Shown: positions 43,266 to 54,334 of the stretch, piece by piece
How the letters are laid out: each line of letters starts with the position of its first letter
Numbering within the stretch: position 1 is the first letter of the stretch
Assembly (NCBI RefSeq): GCF_001653235.2
Contig: NC_035794.1
Span: 2,604,001 to 2,668,000 of the forward strand
DNA: 64,000 nucleotides
Reading direction: 5' to 3'
Source of the DNA: Pochonia chlamydosporia 170
Lineage: Eukaryota; Ascomycota; Sordariomycetes; Hypocreales; Clavicipitaceae
Position numbers and translations under genes: made by a program
The notes under the pieces: model-generated
What the model was told of the DNA's origin: nothing
Database searches by the model: none
Seen by the model: the letters and a program-made list of their open reading frames with translations, nothing else

Positions 43266-45396
43266 ATGTCGGGGGTTGAGCAAGTAATCCGGCAGCCCCA
43301 GGGCCAGCCGCAGCGACAACCAGAACGCCATGTAAGTTTGGCCACCATCGATGAATCTCTTTGAAAAAGAAAGTTGGGAACAGATGGTTAACCACGCGCT
43401 GTGTCGGAATAGGGATTCAACTTCAATAAACTTCTTCTTGGCGGTGCCGTTTACTTTGGGCTCAACCTTGCCTTGTCCTACTTCCTTGCCAAAGATCAAC
43501 GAGGCGTTGAAGTGACCGATCCCAACACAGGCAAGCCCATCACCGTTGCATCCAATCTGGGCGACATTCCCGCCTTTGAGCTTCGTCCATCCCAGCTTGA
43601 TGAGGGCGCGCAGTATCGACCGATTCCTCGCAAAATTGCCCCAATTTGGCCCCAAGACAGCCATGTCGATGTCGTCGTGACTCTTTCGCCATCCTTCAAC
43701 CCTATCCCCATCTCGGAGACCCCGGCCGAGTACGTTGTGCTGCAGGAAAAGAACTTCCACATGGGCAACGGCTCCGAAAAGCGTACTGTCGATACCAAGT
43801 TTACCGTTCCCAAGGCCGTTCAGAATAATGGAACTCTCTGGGGTCACTTCTATGTTGGCCTCACTGGCAGCAAGCTGGATCCCCGTCAGCCTGGTTATGA
43901 CACTGCCAAAGCATACCACTTCGCCTATCCATTGACTCAGTATCTTCCCAAGAAGAAGACTGCTAAAACAAGAAACCTGCTTGATAACCGCGCCGAAGGT
44001 GAGGAACCAGAAGAGGAGGAGCCGACGGGCCCCATCATCAGCAGCCACTACCATCCCAATGCGAGTTTCGCCTTTGTACCCGCGATGGGTGTCAAGGACT
44101 TCAGCACCCTTCACCCTGCTGTCAAACACTTTCTCCGTCTTGAGGCCACAGGTGCCCGCGACGGAAGTGGGCAAGATGGGTGGTACTGTAAGTTGCCATG
44201 CTGCACAATCTCACCATGCCGCACCCAAACTAACTGGCCTGTTAGATCCTCTCTTGTTCATCAACAACTTTTGGCAACTCACCACACACATGACTGTTCT
44301 CAATGAAACCGTCAAGGAGCTTCCGCTGCATATTGATTTGACCAGCATGGCGTTTTGGAAATTCAGTACTCTGGCATCAATCGAGTTGAACTCAAAGGAA
44401 ACCGCCCGCCAGGCTGCATTCGGCCAGTCCTTGCCCACCGGTGGTGACGGTTCCGAGATTGAAATGGTCAAGGAGATCTTCATCGACACGAACCCAATCT
44501 TGTTGGGCATTACGATTGTCGTCAGTATTGCACACGTCATTCTCGAGACGCTTGCCTTTGGCTCTGATATTGCCCACTATCGCAAGAAGAAGGACAATGT
44601 TGGCATCTCGGTGCGCTCCATCCTGGCCAATGTGTTCATGCAGACAGTCATCTTCCTGTACCTGCTTGACAACTCGCAGAATACAAGTTGGATGATTCTC
44701 GGTTCACAAGTTGTCGGCATTGTCATCGAGTTCTGGAAGGTCACAACAGTTGTGGACGTGCGCTTGCGGCCGTCGGCACCCGGCTCGCTGCTACCGTACT
44801 CTGTGGTCTTTGAAGACAAGCACAAGCTTACCGAGACGGAAGAAAAGACCAAGGAGTACGATGCTGTCGCGTTCAAATACATGTACATTGTGGCTGTGCC
44901 TCTGCTGATTGCCTATGGCATCTACTCTCTTGTGTACGAATCCCACAAGTCGTGGTACTCGTTCATCATCACCACTCTCGTTGGATCAGTCTATGCTTAT
45001 GGCTTCCTCATGATGGTCCCCTCTCTGTACATCAACTACCGTCTCAAGAGCGTGGCTCACATGCCTGCCAAGGCCATGATGTACAAGTTCCTCAACACCT
45101 TCATCGATGACTTGTTTGCCTTCACAATCAAGATGCCATTCCTGCATCGTCTAGCCACCTTCCGAGACGATATCATTTTCTTCATCTACATCTACCAGCG
45201 CTGGGCCTACAAGACTGATTACACCCGCGTCAATGAGTTTGGTCAGGGTGGTGAGGATGAAGAGCCCGCCGCCCAGGACAAGGACAAGAAGGACAAGAAG
45301 GACAAGGAGGCAATTGAAGCCAAGACGACGGCTGAGGTGAAACCTGAGGGCAAGGCCACGGGCACTGACGCCGGCAAGGCTACCAAGAGAAAATAG
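43266..45396 (+). CDS. CLPTM1-like multi-pass membrane protein
   Basis: Exons 43266-43331, 43413-44187 and 44246-45396; introns of 81 and 58 bp; 663 aa. The head (Gln/Arg-rich, 22 aa) leads into KLLLGGAVYFGLNLALSYF, a first membrane helix. A luminal beta-rich domain follows (HVDVVVTLSPSFNPIP, NNGTLWGHFYVGLTGS with N-glycosylation sequons), then the conserved YYPLLFINNFWQL and DLTSMAFWKF. Several C-terminal helices surround GIVIEFWKVTTVVDVRL, YESHKSWYSFIITTLVGSVY and LNTFIDDLFAFTIKMPFLHR, the most conserved block of CLPTM1/TMEM families. The tail is a Lys/Glu-rich cytosolic segment with KDKKDKKDK repeats. Family members reside in the ER and Golgi; proposed roles include trafficking of membrane receptors and lipid scrambling. 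A dibasic-rich end (KRK) fits ER/Golgi retention. Confidence 0.92.
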
Positions 45397-46246
45397 AAAA
45401 CGCCTTACCTAGACCTGGATAGATTACTCTTTGCATATGTATTTGGCATTGCACAATACATGACTTACAGATGTTATTAGCTCCATGTTGTTGTTGATGC
45501 CAAGTCACGTCCCGACCTGTCTGGGACCCGGAACGGACGAATAAATAGCCCTGTTAAGCTTCGTGGAACAAAATTAGCTGCATGAGCTGATTCAAGCCAA
45601 GATGAGATGCGACCCAGTGCATCTGAGGCCGCCACAGACAATCCTACCCCAAAGCCCAATTCACATTGCCGATTGGCCAGACTGTCGTTTTCAGCAACCT
45701 TTTATTACGCAACGAGTGCCCTGCTTGTCCAACAAACCTTCAGCTTGCATCATCTTCAGCCTCGTTCAACCTCGGGCGGGTCGGTAAGGAAACCTAAACA
45801 AGTCTGCATACACGAAGACTCGTCAGCCCTGCGATGGTGATTCTCGCTTAACTTTGTCTGCCGAGGCTATTGCCATTCCATATTTGTTCTTATACTACAC
45901 TGGTTCGGGGAAGGCCGCTCACATTCATGGTTCCGCGGTAGTCGAGGTCTAAGCCTCCCTTGGTGAATGAGCTGAGCTGTAGGGTGCCCAATGTGGAAAG
46001 CTTCGGGCGACAGTCGATTAAACAAAGCGGAGTGCGGAGTCGGAGTTTGGTGTTTGGGAATGTAGCTTGTTCATACGAAGTACACGATATTGAGGTGTCA
46101 CTGGTCTGTGTGTTGCGGTTTTGGAGCAGAGATGGGAATATATAAAGGGCGAGGCTAGCGCAAGATAAATGAGGGAAGAAACAGAACTAAATCAATCTGA
46201 TACACTTTATCAACTTATCTGTCATATCTTTCACTTTCATTTCAGG
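45397..46246. other. 850-bp intergenic region and promoter
   Basis: 3' flank of the CLPTM1-like gene and promoter of the 304-aa gene, including its TATA box. No other gene seen. Confidence 0.5.
46139..46147 (+). promoter_or_regulatory. TATA box of the unrecognised 304-aa gene
   Basis: TATATAAAG, 100 nt before the ATG, the clearest TATA element in the window. It suggests a short leader and regulated or strong expression. Confidence 0.7.
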
Positions 46247-47255
46247 ATGAGCCGTCTCCCTCCTGCTGAGAAACTGCCTTTGGCGGCCCGCAAAAACCGT
46301 ATGATCCCTCATTTCCTCATACATGCATCCAACTAATAAGCGTAGTCCGCGACAAGTGGGAGGACAAGAAAGCCGACCTTGAGAAGCAGTTGTCTGATGC
46401 TCTGGGCACACCCTGGACCATTGACATCAACATCAACCAAATCTACCCCTATGCCAAGGACGGCACGTATGCCAAAGAATCACCAGGCGGCCTTTTACAC
46501 GAGTAAGTTGTAACTCCAAGCTCCGTGAGCAACACTAACAAGATACAAGCTATGTCAATGGCGCACATAGCTGCCTCGGCACTTTCTTCTACTACTTCGG
46601 CGAAGGAGGCAAGCAGGAGATTAACACATTATGCTCCGCCCACGTGCTCACCATGGATGTCGACCTCAACAGCAAAGTCGAGGGAAATGGATGTGAAGTC
46701 TCCCCCTCCGGCCAGCTTGTCCTCCTTTTCAACCCAGACTATCTAAATAGTAATATCGAGAATTGCCTCGAGAGGAATAAGCTTGAAAAGGCGCTCAACG
46801 AGGCCCAATCCTCGCTGCCGATGAACTTCAAGGCACGAAGCTCCATTGCGAATGAATACGAAAAGGGTATTGGAAAGATCCAGTCCATTATCAACGAGCA
46901 GCTTGGAAAGAAAATCACTATTGATCCTGGGTTCGAGGACGCATTTGTTAAGCTCAAAGCTGGCGCGTCGAGGAGGGACTTTGATGAGAACCTTGGGCCT
47001 TGGATATTGTTATACTTTCAAGGCTTTGCGGAGTGGTTGGAGAGGAATAATGTCAAGGGCGATGATATGGTACAGGAGGGGTTGAATGACGTTATGGGCG
47101 AGGCGAAGGTGGCGTTTCGGGTTGTTGAGAAGATGAAGGGGGATTCCTATAATGAGGCTATCCCGGAGGGTGGGGTGCTGTATTTGCAGACGGATGCGAA
47201 GAACTATGGGTCGAATGTCGAGAATGCGGCTGAGCGGTTGATGGATCTTTTGTAG
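46247..47255 (+). CDS. Unrecognised 304-aa soluble protein
   Basis: Exons 46247-46298, 46346-46502 and 46550-47255; introns of 47 bp each (GTATGA...GTAG and GTAAGT...CAAG). Both keep phase and give KNLRDKWEDKKADLEKQL and HDYVNGAHSCLGTFFYYFG. The N-terminal 35 residues are helical and charged. The middle contains the hydrophobic GTPWTIDININQIYPYA and QLVLLFNPDYLNSN, and the C-terminal half is helical with an amphipathic segment (LGPWILLYFQGFAEWL). No signal peptide or membrane helix. The acceptor of intron 2 could be read one AG earlier, but only the later one keeps the frame. I could not assign a family. Single-copy structural integrity (start, phases, stop) suggests a functional gene. Confidence 0.75.
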
Positions 47256-47535
47256 GCTATGGGACAGTTGTAGATGTTCATTTAGATATAGTAAACCGTA
47301 CCGTTGTGGCCTGGCTGATATAAACAACTGTGTCGTGGCCTTGGTGAATGTCCATTTCGTCGTCTTTGAAAGGCCAGACATGTGTCACATAATACGATAG
47401 CCTCTGTTCTATAAAAATGACCAAACTTTAGATTATCACAATGTTTGGTCTGTCTACAGGTCGATATGCCCAACCAGAGTCTGCGCAGACGTGTCTGGTC
47501 TCTTCTGAAAGTCCAAGGCCAACTTGGCGCACCGC

Positions 47536-48204
47536 TTAGGAGCTAAAAACGTTCAAATTGAACTTCCCAGAAGCCGACATGTCACTATACTGCTTGCCAA
47601 AAGCGCTCGTCCACCCCCCAAACGGCGTCTTCATGTGCAGATCCTCAACGCGATCATATGTCGCAAACCAAAGCGGAACACTGCTGTCCACAACCGTACC
47701 AAGACTGCCGAAAATGCCACCCCATTCCGCGGCAGACGAATAGATGCCAAATTGAACACCCGAAGTTCTCAAGGCGGAAGTCAACGACCGAGCCTCCCTC
47801 AAGTTACCACCCTGGCCATAGTTCCAGTTGTTGCACGCCATGTCCTTTTCAATATCGACCCAGATGCGGCCGATTTGCATATTGTTGGACTTGATGGCAT
47901 TCTGGAGTTCTCCAAGCTGTTCGGCATATGATTTGCACTTGTTGCCACTGCCGTTGCAGGGCAACCAGTAAGTGTCGATGTTGGTGAATCCTGCGGCTTT
48001 CGCGTTGTTGTAGCTTGGGACGAAATTGGGATCTACTCTGCCTCCGGAGGCGCAGGCTTCTTGATAGCCGCGGATGACGGCCTTGGTGAATCCTTCGCTG
48101 TGCACTTTGGAGTACGTGGCCGTGGGAACCAAAGTTGAGCTGTCTACGCCGTGGACGAGGGCGTGGGCGGCGGAGGCAAGGAGTAGGACTGCTGAGAGAA
48201 TCAT
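47536..48204 (-). CDS. Secreted GH25 lysozyme (animal/nematode-like type)
   Basis: Single exon of 222 aa. A signal peptide (MILSAVLLLASAAHA) is probably cut after Ala15. The GH25 barrel starts at HGVDSSTLVP, with the conserved Asp21, and carries the catalytic Asp-x-Glu pair in IWVDIEKD (Asp117, Glu119). Four Cys residues (near 50, 83, 90 and 124) may form disulfides. GH25 enzymes hydrolyse the beta-1,4 bond between N-acetylmuramic acid and N-acetylglucosamine in bacterial peptidoglycan. The wording (SSTLVPTATYSKV, FTNIDTYWLPC) resembles the short GH25 group known from nematodes and amoebae more than the bacterial Chalaropsis type. It probably acts in defence against, or feeding on, bacteria. 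It is convergent with the 304-aa gene (280 bp apart). Confidence 0.85.
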   Translation of the reverse strand: MILSAVLLLASAAHALVHGVDSSTLVPTATYSKVHSEGFTKAVIRGYQEACASGGRVDPNFVPSYNNAKAAGFTNIDTYWLPCNGSGNKCKSYAEQLGELQNAIKSNNMQIGRIWVDIEKDMACNNWNYGQGGNLREARSLTSALRTSGVQFGIYSSAAEWGGIFGSLGTVVDSSVPLWFATYDRVEDLHMKTPFGGWTSAFGKQYSDMSASGKFNLNVFSS

Positions 48205-49630
48205 GGCGTCTGACGTTGAAATGGCGCTTCTGTATTCTGCTGCTATCTAGAGAGTATTATTAGCTGTGGTGCTATGAGTATCAGCGCTCCATTCGATGGT
48301 CTTACTGAGGCTAGGGCTGTCGAGTATGTTTACAACTTGCTGCCGGTTTTCTTGCGGCAGTTCACGAGGGTGATGTGACAATGGCAGACCGTGATTCCAT
48401 TCAAAAGGAGGTGCACCGGCCTTGCTGCCCTGTTATACCCAACGTGGTACTATGTAATACGGCACAGAGACAGCAATTTGACCATACCATTTTGTCGTGT
48501 AGAGCTTGTCTGAGACACGGCTGGATCGTTACGCGATGGCCGCGATTACACCCAATGAGGCTCGAATCGGCAGTCACTCGGAAAGACATGGCGCTCAATT
48601 TAGTAATGAGGGCAGTGATGGTACTACGTCCGATTTCATTGCTCCTATCGCGACCGACACACGGCCCGATGCGACTGTGTGATGTTTGGGACTTGTGTTG
48701 TCATTTTTGGCAACCTGTGTTGGAGTTGAGATCTTGTGAACAAAGACGCCGATCGAACCCTAGCTGCTGGACCTGCGCCATACACTAACTGTTATCTTGA
48801 GGAAATGGTCAAGGGCGAGGCGGCTGACCAGAAGGGTTAAATTAGCATTGCTACATTGTAAGACAGTTCTTGACGCCACAAGCACCAGTGATAATCCGTG
48901 TACCAAAGCCTCACCAATTCCGCCCGTCACACCTAGGTGTGCAAGGTCAATTTTGGATCTTGAGTAACGCCTTATTGCTCTCAGATAGCTAGCTATTTCA
49001 TGTGTTTCTGTGCGGCGTGCTCGGTACCGTCCCCGTCTCACAGAGGCTGCACATTCCATGCCGCCAGTCAATATTTGGAACGCATCACGACGAGTATTTA
49101 CGATGTAGTACCGTAGCATCTGTTTAACTATACCGGGTGCTTGCGATGTGTTGATGGATGGCTGCCATTTGGTCTAATAGCTTCCATATTGCTTTGCAAA
49201 ACGAGGCGTACGCACAGAAGCATCTTCAATCAATTCGCATGCAGAGCACTAGTCAGGGTACAGCCGTGGCTTGAGACGGCAGCACGCTCTCCCAATGCAC
49301 AACGGGCTTCCCGTCCCATTTACTAAACAATAACAGTTAGTCTTCCAGTCAGACTGTTGTCTCGACGCCGTGGCACGCATCCCCGGCAGACCAGCAACTT
49401 ATTACTCTCAAACTATGAGATGTCATCCAATACAATGGATGCGTCAACCACATCTTCCAAGATTACTGATCTTCCCGACCGGCAATTCTTCCAGCTGCTC
49501 CACAATTTGGGCTGCGCTTAGAAATACAATGCCCGTCCTCAAAATGACATCAGGGACATATATATCTGAATAGGGGACGCAAAAGAATTTTCAATCGAAT
49601 TGCAATATACTACACTTGAATTGACTCGCC
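48205..49630. other. 1.4-kb intergenic region
   Basis: No supported gene; ORFs such as 48375-48788 have mixed codon use and no recognisable domain. It marks the start of a sparser accessory region. Confidence 0.5.
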
Positions 49631-50235
49631 ATGGAGAATCGGCCATATACAGGAAAAGGCCAAGTTGTCCAAACTCTTCGCCCCGTCATGGAGCCTTCAC
49701 CAACGCCGCCGTCTCCGCCGAGCAACAGACGGGGCCGGCCGAGAGTGGAGACGAGATCAAAGGCAGAAGAGGTAAGAGAACTCCGAGAATCCGGGGAAAC
49801 GGTCTTGTCAATCCATATTATGTGAGAACCCCTTTGCATTAACAAATAGGCATTCAGCATCGAAGAAACCAACTCCGTGAAGCTCAAAAGCGATACCAAA
49901 CGAAACGAGACATCAAGCTCGGCTCGCTGGAAAAGGAAAACGCCAAACTCCGGCGCAAGCTGCGCGTCTTGTCGATGCTGCTGAGGGAGTTTGCGAGCCA
50001 AGTGTCACAGCTGGACGAGTACAGAGGGATACCTCAGCTGGAGTTCCTGCTGAGCGGTGCAAAGAGCCAGGTTCGTCAGGTTGTGGCCCTGGATGAGCAG
50101 CCTGAAGCCGACAAGTCTGTTGTTGAGATTTTGAGTTGTCGCTCGGCACCGACTCCGCCTGTTGGTACGGCTCGTCCGGCGCCTTTTGATGTTCTTCAGG
50201 CGTGGGGGCTGCAGGAGATACACTATGATTGTTAG
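49631..50235 (+). CDS. Short fungal bZIP transcription factor
   Basis: Exons 49631-49771 and 49858-50235 with an 86-bp intron; 172 aa. The junction gives KAEE|HRRNQLREAQKRY. The basic region fits the bZIP rule of Asn-x7-Arg (NQLREAQKR), and the following heptads hold Leu/Asn at each seventh position: LGSLEKEN, KLRRKL, VLSMLL. The N-terminus is Pro-rich with a basic patch (NRRGRPRVETRSK). I use the acceptor TTCAG ending at 49857; the AATAG eight bases earlier would break the frame before the basic region. The C-terminal 90 residues carry an LDEYRGIPQLEFLLSGA helix and are otherwise unassigned, as in many short Pezizomycotina bZIPs. Target genes are unknown; it is not adjacent to a clear biosynthetic core. 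Confidence 0.8.
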
Positions 50236-52386
50236 CGTTGTAAATTTAGGGATTAGAATGGAATGTATGTGACTCTTGACGTTGGTGCTTACCATGGAGT
50301 GGTTGTGCTAGCTTTGGCCACCACTATGCCATATCGCCGAGCGTCTTGAAGATGGGCTTGAGTAGTTCACTCATAGCAAGCCCAACATATGTTTTACGAT
50401 TGAAAATGTCCAGTGCAAGGATATTGCCGTCGATGGAGGCACAGTGCAATGCTACAAGCTGGTGGTTAGCAATATTCGATAGCACTTACATCTTGATGCA
50501 TCTCATCGTGGTGACTTGCTGGACCGGTTGTGACAAAATACGACACGCTACATGCTGTCGCAGCTATCAGCCAAGGATGCTTGAAAGAATGCCATTGTTA
50601 CAGGAATTCATTAGATCAAGTATGCTGCTAGATTCTGTTCCAACTTGGCACCTGTGGCTCTATTTTACGTTCAAAAAGTTGGTCCTTGTGGATGTTGCCT
50701 CGGTACAGGGTGGGTGCGGTCATTATAATCACCCTCGGCGATGATCAAGTTACAGGTGGATAAGATATCGTCATTCACGATGAAATTGATAAAGAGGCAC
50801 ATGTTAGATCTTGGGTCTAATTTCACATATAGGAAGCCTCGGCTGATTTGAAGACGCCGTGAATTCTCATCGCTGCCCAGGCACGCTTTTGGCCACACTA
50901 CTGGCGGCATCTGTTGTAAGTGGCTTCTGCTCTATAGTTTCACTACTCCTATTAGTTCAATCGCTCACTGTGTTGGCATCGAAGCATTCCCTGTCAATTA
51001 TTTGCATACAAGAGTTTGACCGTCCCTATTGGCACCATGAGAAACGATGCAACGAAAGGCCGCCTGCCGGCTCGGCTCTGTTTCCAAGATTAGCAACTTT
51101 ATCAGTATCCAGTACGTACACACGGTCCACTCACTCGACTGTCAACAGGCATAGATGGATAAAAATACTTCCATTTTTCACATGGCGTAGCGGAACAACG
51201 CTCGACTGCTTGACTCTGGAGTCTAGACGGGTCAAGTTGAGCTAGCACTAACACTTCGCTGTGCTTCGGACGGGACGGCATCAGAAACCCGACATGCAGT
51301 TGTGTTTCCTCTTCACCAAGACGGAACAAACTGTATTCTCATCCACGTAATCTAGCAATTTGTTATCACATGCCACACGTCGATTATGAGCCTCAACTGC
51401 CAAGACCAACCTCAATGCTTCCCGTTTAGCCGCCAAGCCTGCTCGACGATTCGCTCCGCCAAGTCCTGATCACCAGATCTCCCATTCTGGGGTAAATCAA
51501 CCTCGGCGTAGAACAGCGGTGCGGGCGAGGCATTCCCTCTCGCTGCTTCTTGTCCCGAGAATGCGATTCCCTGCGTATTCCCACTCATTGTGGATCACAC
51601 AACGATGGCTTCCCCGGAAATTTGGACAGTTTGGCTGGATCCATTCGCTCAGCCCTGCATGAGGGGATTGTATTTAGCAAGAATAGTGCCATGTACTACG
51701 ATGCCATTGAGTCGGACACGGCATGTTTTGCCTGAGTATTCTTTGTGGAAGAAGTTGAATCAAGCTGCCTCCGGCGTTACCATTGACCATGACAGCTGAT
51801 TTTGTCCCTGTGTAGCCCCTTTTCGGCCGCCAGTCAAAGAATTGCAACAGAAATTTATCACAAAAACCTCTGTCGAGACCATGTTGGTCATATTCGCGGT
51901 ACGTGGGCTCATGCCATCCTGCATGCCGATTCGTGGAGAATCATGCGCCTTCAGGCTAATATCACGAACCCCAGAACCGTCTGACTGACGTTCGACTTTC
52001 CGCCCACTCGAGTTACACGAAAACAACAGCGAATGTTAGCCACAGGTCCTTGCTAAAAGTATCATTGGATGCCACATGCATTGTATAATATCCTCAGGGC
52101 CAACATGTTGTCAAGTTCTAGTTCCTGTAGCGTAAGACAACGCCTTGAGAATGGTGCGACGGGCCGTTTTCGCCGACCTACATTTGTCTGGCCTTGCATA
52201 TCGGGATACGTTTGCCGAGTTGTCTATAAAGGGTGATGAGTTGTGTGTATTATTTAAGTACGAGTCCCAACAGGGTCATGATTCACTCTGGGTATTACAT
52301 TGTTTTGCGTCTGTTTTGGGACTGTAACCTGCATTCTGCTCTATCCCTAGCCCTGTGACAAGAGGATACAGATACACATTGTCAAG
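50236..52386. other. 2.15-kb gene-poor region
   Basis: AT-richer than the surroundings, with only short, weak ORFs. One minus-strand ORF (51412-51588) reads slightly better than the rest. No transposon ends, long repeats or RNA genes seen. Confidence 0.5.
51412..51588 (-). CDS. Possible 58-aa small ORF or gene remnant
   Basis: ATG at 51588, stop TGA at 51412-51414. The reading contains GIAFSGQEAARGNASPAPLF and ERIVEQAWRLNGKH and looks protein-like at the C-terminal end, but it is short, with no promoter or splice neighbours I can identify. It may be the 3' end of a decayed gene or chance. Confidence 0.2.
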   Translation of the reverse strand: MSGNTQGIAFSGQEAARGNASPAPLFYAEVDLPQNGRSGDQDLAERIVEQAWRLNGKH

Positions 52387-54200
52387 ATGGTGTCTAAAAC
52401 GAGAGTGTACAACTGGTATGTGGGCATCTAGTTTCACAAGAAGCTTTCACTAACCTCAACAGGTACATATCGCTGGTGGCAGCGATGGCCATGGTTCTGT
52501 ATGGCTACGATGCGTCTGTCTTCAACTCTGTCCAGGCGTCGAACAACTGGCTGAATTGGTTTGGCCTCAACCCAGTTCGTTTACTGCAATCGTGGTCATG
52601 AACTACAGTCTAACCACCGTGGAATTAGAAAACGGATGGCTATCTCATCGGGTTGATCAACACGGCTTACACAATCGGTGCCATTGTGGCAGGCTTCTTC
52701 ATCGGCGGACCAACAGTACGCGCCCCTGTGACTGTCATTTTGGGGGAGAACTAACAGAGTCCTCCAGGCGGATTACCTAGGTCGACGATGGGGCATTGCA
52801 ATCGGTTGCTTTGTCACTATTATAGCCACGTTTATGCAGACATTCTCGCCGTACCGAGCACTTGGCTGCTTTATTGCTGGTCGCGTGCTGGTAGGCATCG
52901 GCCAGGGCATGGCATTGAGTGAGTCAACCCAGACGAAACAACTGACGGTACGAATGCCCGTCTGACATATCATTACAGCCGCCGGTCCTGTCTATATTGG
53001 CGAAATGGCTCCGAGTCATATAAGAGGCTACATCATGGCCTTCTGGCAGCTATTCTACTCTGTCGGTTCGTTCCTCGCCTACTGGATCAACTATGCCTGC
53101 TCCAAGCACCGTGCCAGCCTCGGAGAATGGGACTGGAAAATGGTCGTCATCTTCCAAATGCTGGTTCCAACAATCATCATTATCCTTCTGCCATTCCAGC
53201 CCGAGACGCCCCGATGGCACATCCAGCGCCGAGGAGATGTTGATGCCGCCAGAGCTAGCTTGAAGAAGATTCGAGACACTGAGCAGGAAATTGAAGAAGA
53301 ACTAATTGCTATCCGTGAGGCAATCGAGTACGAAAAGGAGATTACCGGCGTGGGATACATGGCGCTGTTCAAAGAGCCTTCAATTCGCAGGCGACTTTTC
53401 CTGGCCTTCATCTTGGTACGATTTCCTTTGCTTAGATGCTGCACATTGTCATTCTGACTTGAATTGTATAGAACATTGGCCAGCAACTTACCGGCCAGGG
53501 CACTCTCAATACCTACAGCACGGCCATCTACAAAAAGGTTTGGCCCGACACTGACACTATTAACCTCATCAACGCCCTCAATGCCACATTTGGAATCATC
53601 TTCACCCTCAACGCCGTATGGACAGCCGATCGTTTCGGACGACGATGGCTCCTCCTCGTTGGCGCCGTGGGCATGGCCGCCGCCATGCTCATGGTCTCGC
53701 TTGTCGGCCTCCTCACCCCTGACGGACCAGGCGGCACCAAGAGCCAGCCAGTTGGTATCGCCATCGTGTTTTGCTTGTTCCTGTTCATATTCTTCTACAA
53801 ACCGTCATGGGGAGCAACAACCTGGATTTGGACCGCCGAGGTCTTCTCCATGAATGTCCGCGCGCAGGCCGTGGGCATGTGCTCGCAGATGCAGAATGTC
53901 GCCAATACCATCTTCCAGCAGTTCTTTCCCATCTTCCTTCAGAATACGGGTCTGAAATGCCTGTTCTTCTTCATGGCTATGAATGTCGTTTTGGCGTTCT
54001 ATGTGTACTTTTTCATTCCGGAGACGAGGAGGATTCCTCTGGAGGAGATTGACGTGCTGTTTGGTGACAAGGATCACACGGTCAAGGGAGCGCAGTTGCT
54101 TGGCTTTACGGATGATAAGGCGGTAACTGAGATTACGGACCGCAAGAATAGTGCGGGAACTGCAAGGCAGCGCCAGGGAGAAGAAATCTCGAGTGCGTAG
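52387..54200 (+). CDS. MFS sugar porter (hexose/disaccharide permease family)
   Basis: Six exons: 52387-52415, 52463-52574, 52629-52715, 52768-52918, 52979-53415 and 53472-54200; 514 aa. All five introns are 47-60 bp, GT-AG and in phase. Twelve membrane helices are expected. Signatures: YGYDASVFNSVQ in helix 1; ADYLGRRWG, the D-x-L-GRR loop 2-3 motif; GQGMALTAGPVYIGEMAP; PETPRWHIQRRG, the central sugar-porter motif; DRFGRRWLLL; and PETRRIPLEEID after helix 12. The family moves hexoses, lactose, cellobiose or quinate-type compounds by proton symport; the substrate cannot be read here. It is tail-to-tail with the P450 (134 bp) and near its reductase, suggesting a role in uptake for the same pathway. 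Confidence 0.93.
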
Positions 54201-54334
54201 AGTGTTGGGAGTGTGGGGTGGTTGATGAGTCGGATGCAAGTTGAAAGTAAGGAGAGCATGAAACAAGATTTAAATGAGGATTTGACATAATTAATGGATA
54301 TTCAACCTGATACGATTATAGAGAAGCTTCCCAT

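Noticed and set aside
42945..44174. 409-codon minus-strand ORF
   Set aside because: It is antisense to the CLPTM1-like exons and crosses their intron; codon positions mirror the sense gene and no domain appears.
48375..48788. 137-codon plus-strand ORF
   Set aside because: Mixed codon use and Cys/Arg/Trp-rich translation without domain or splice support.
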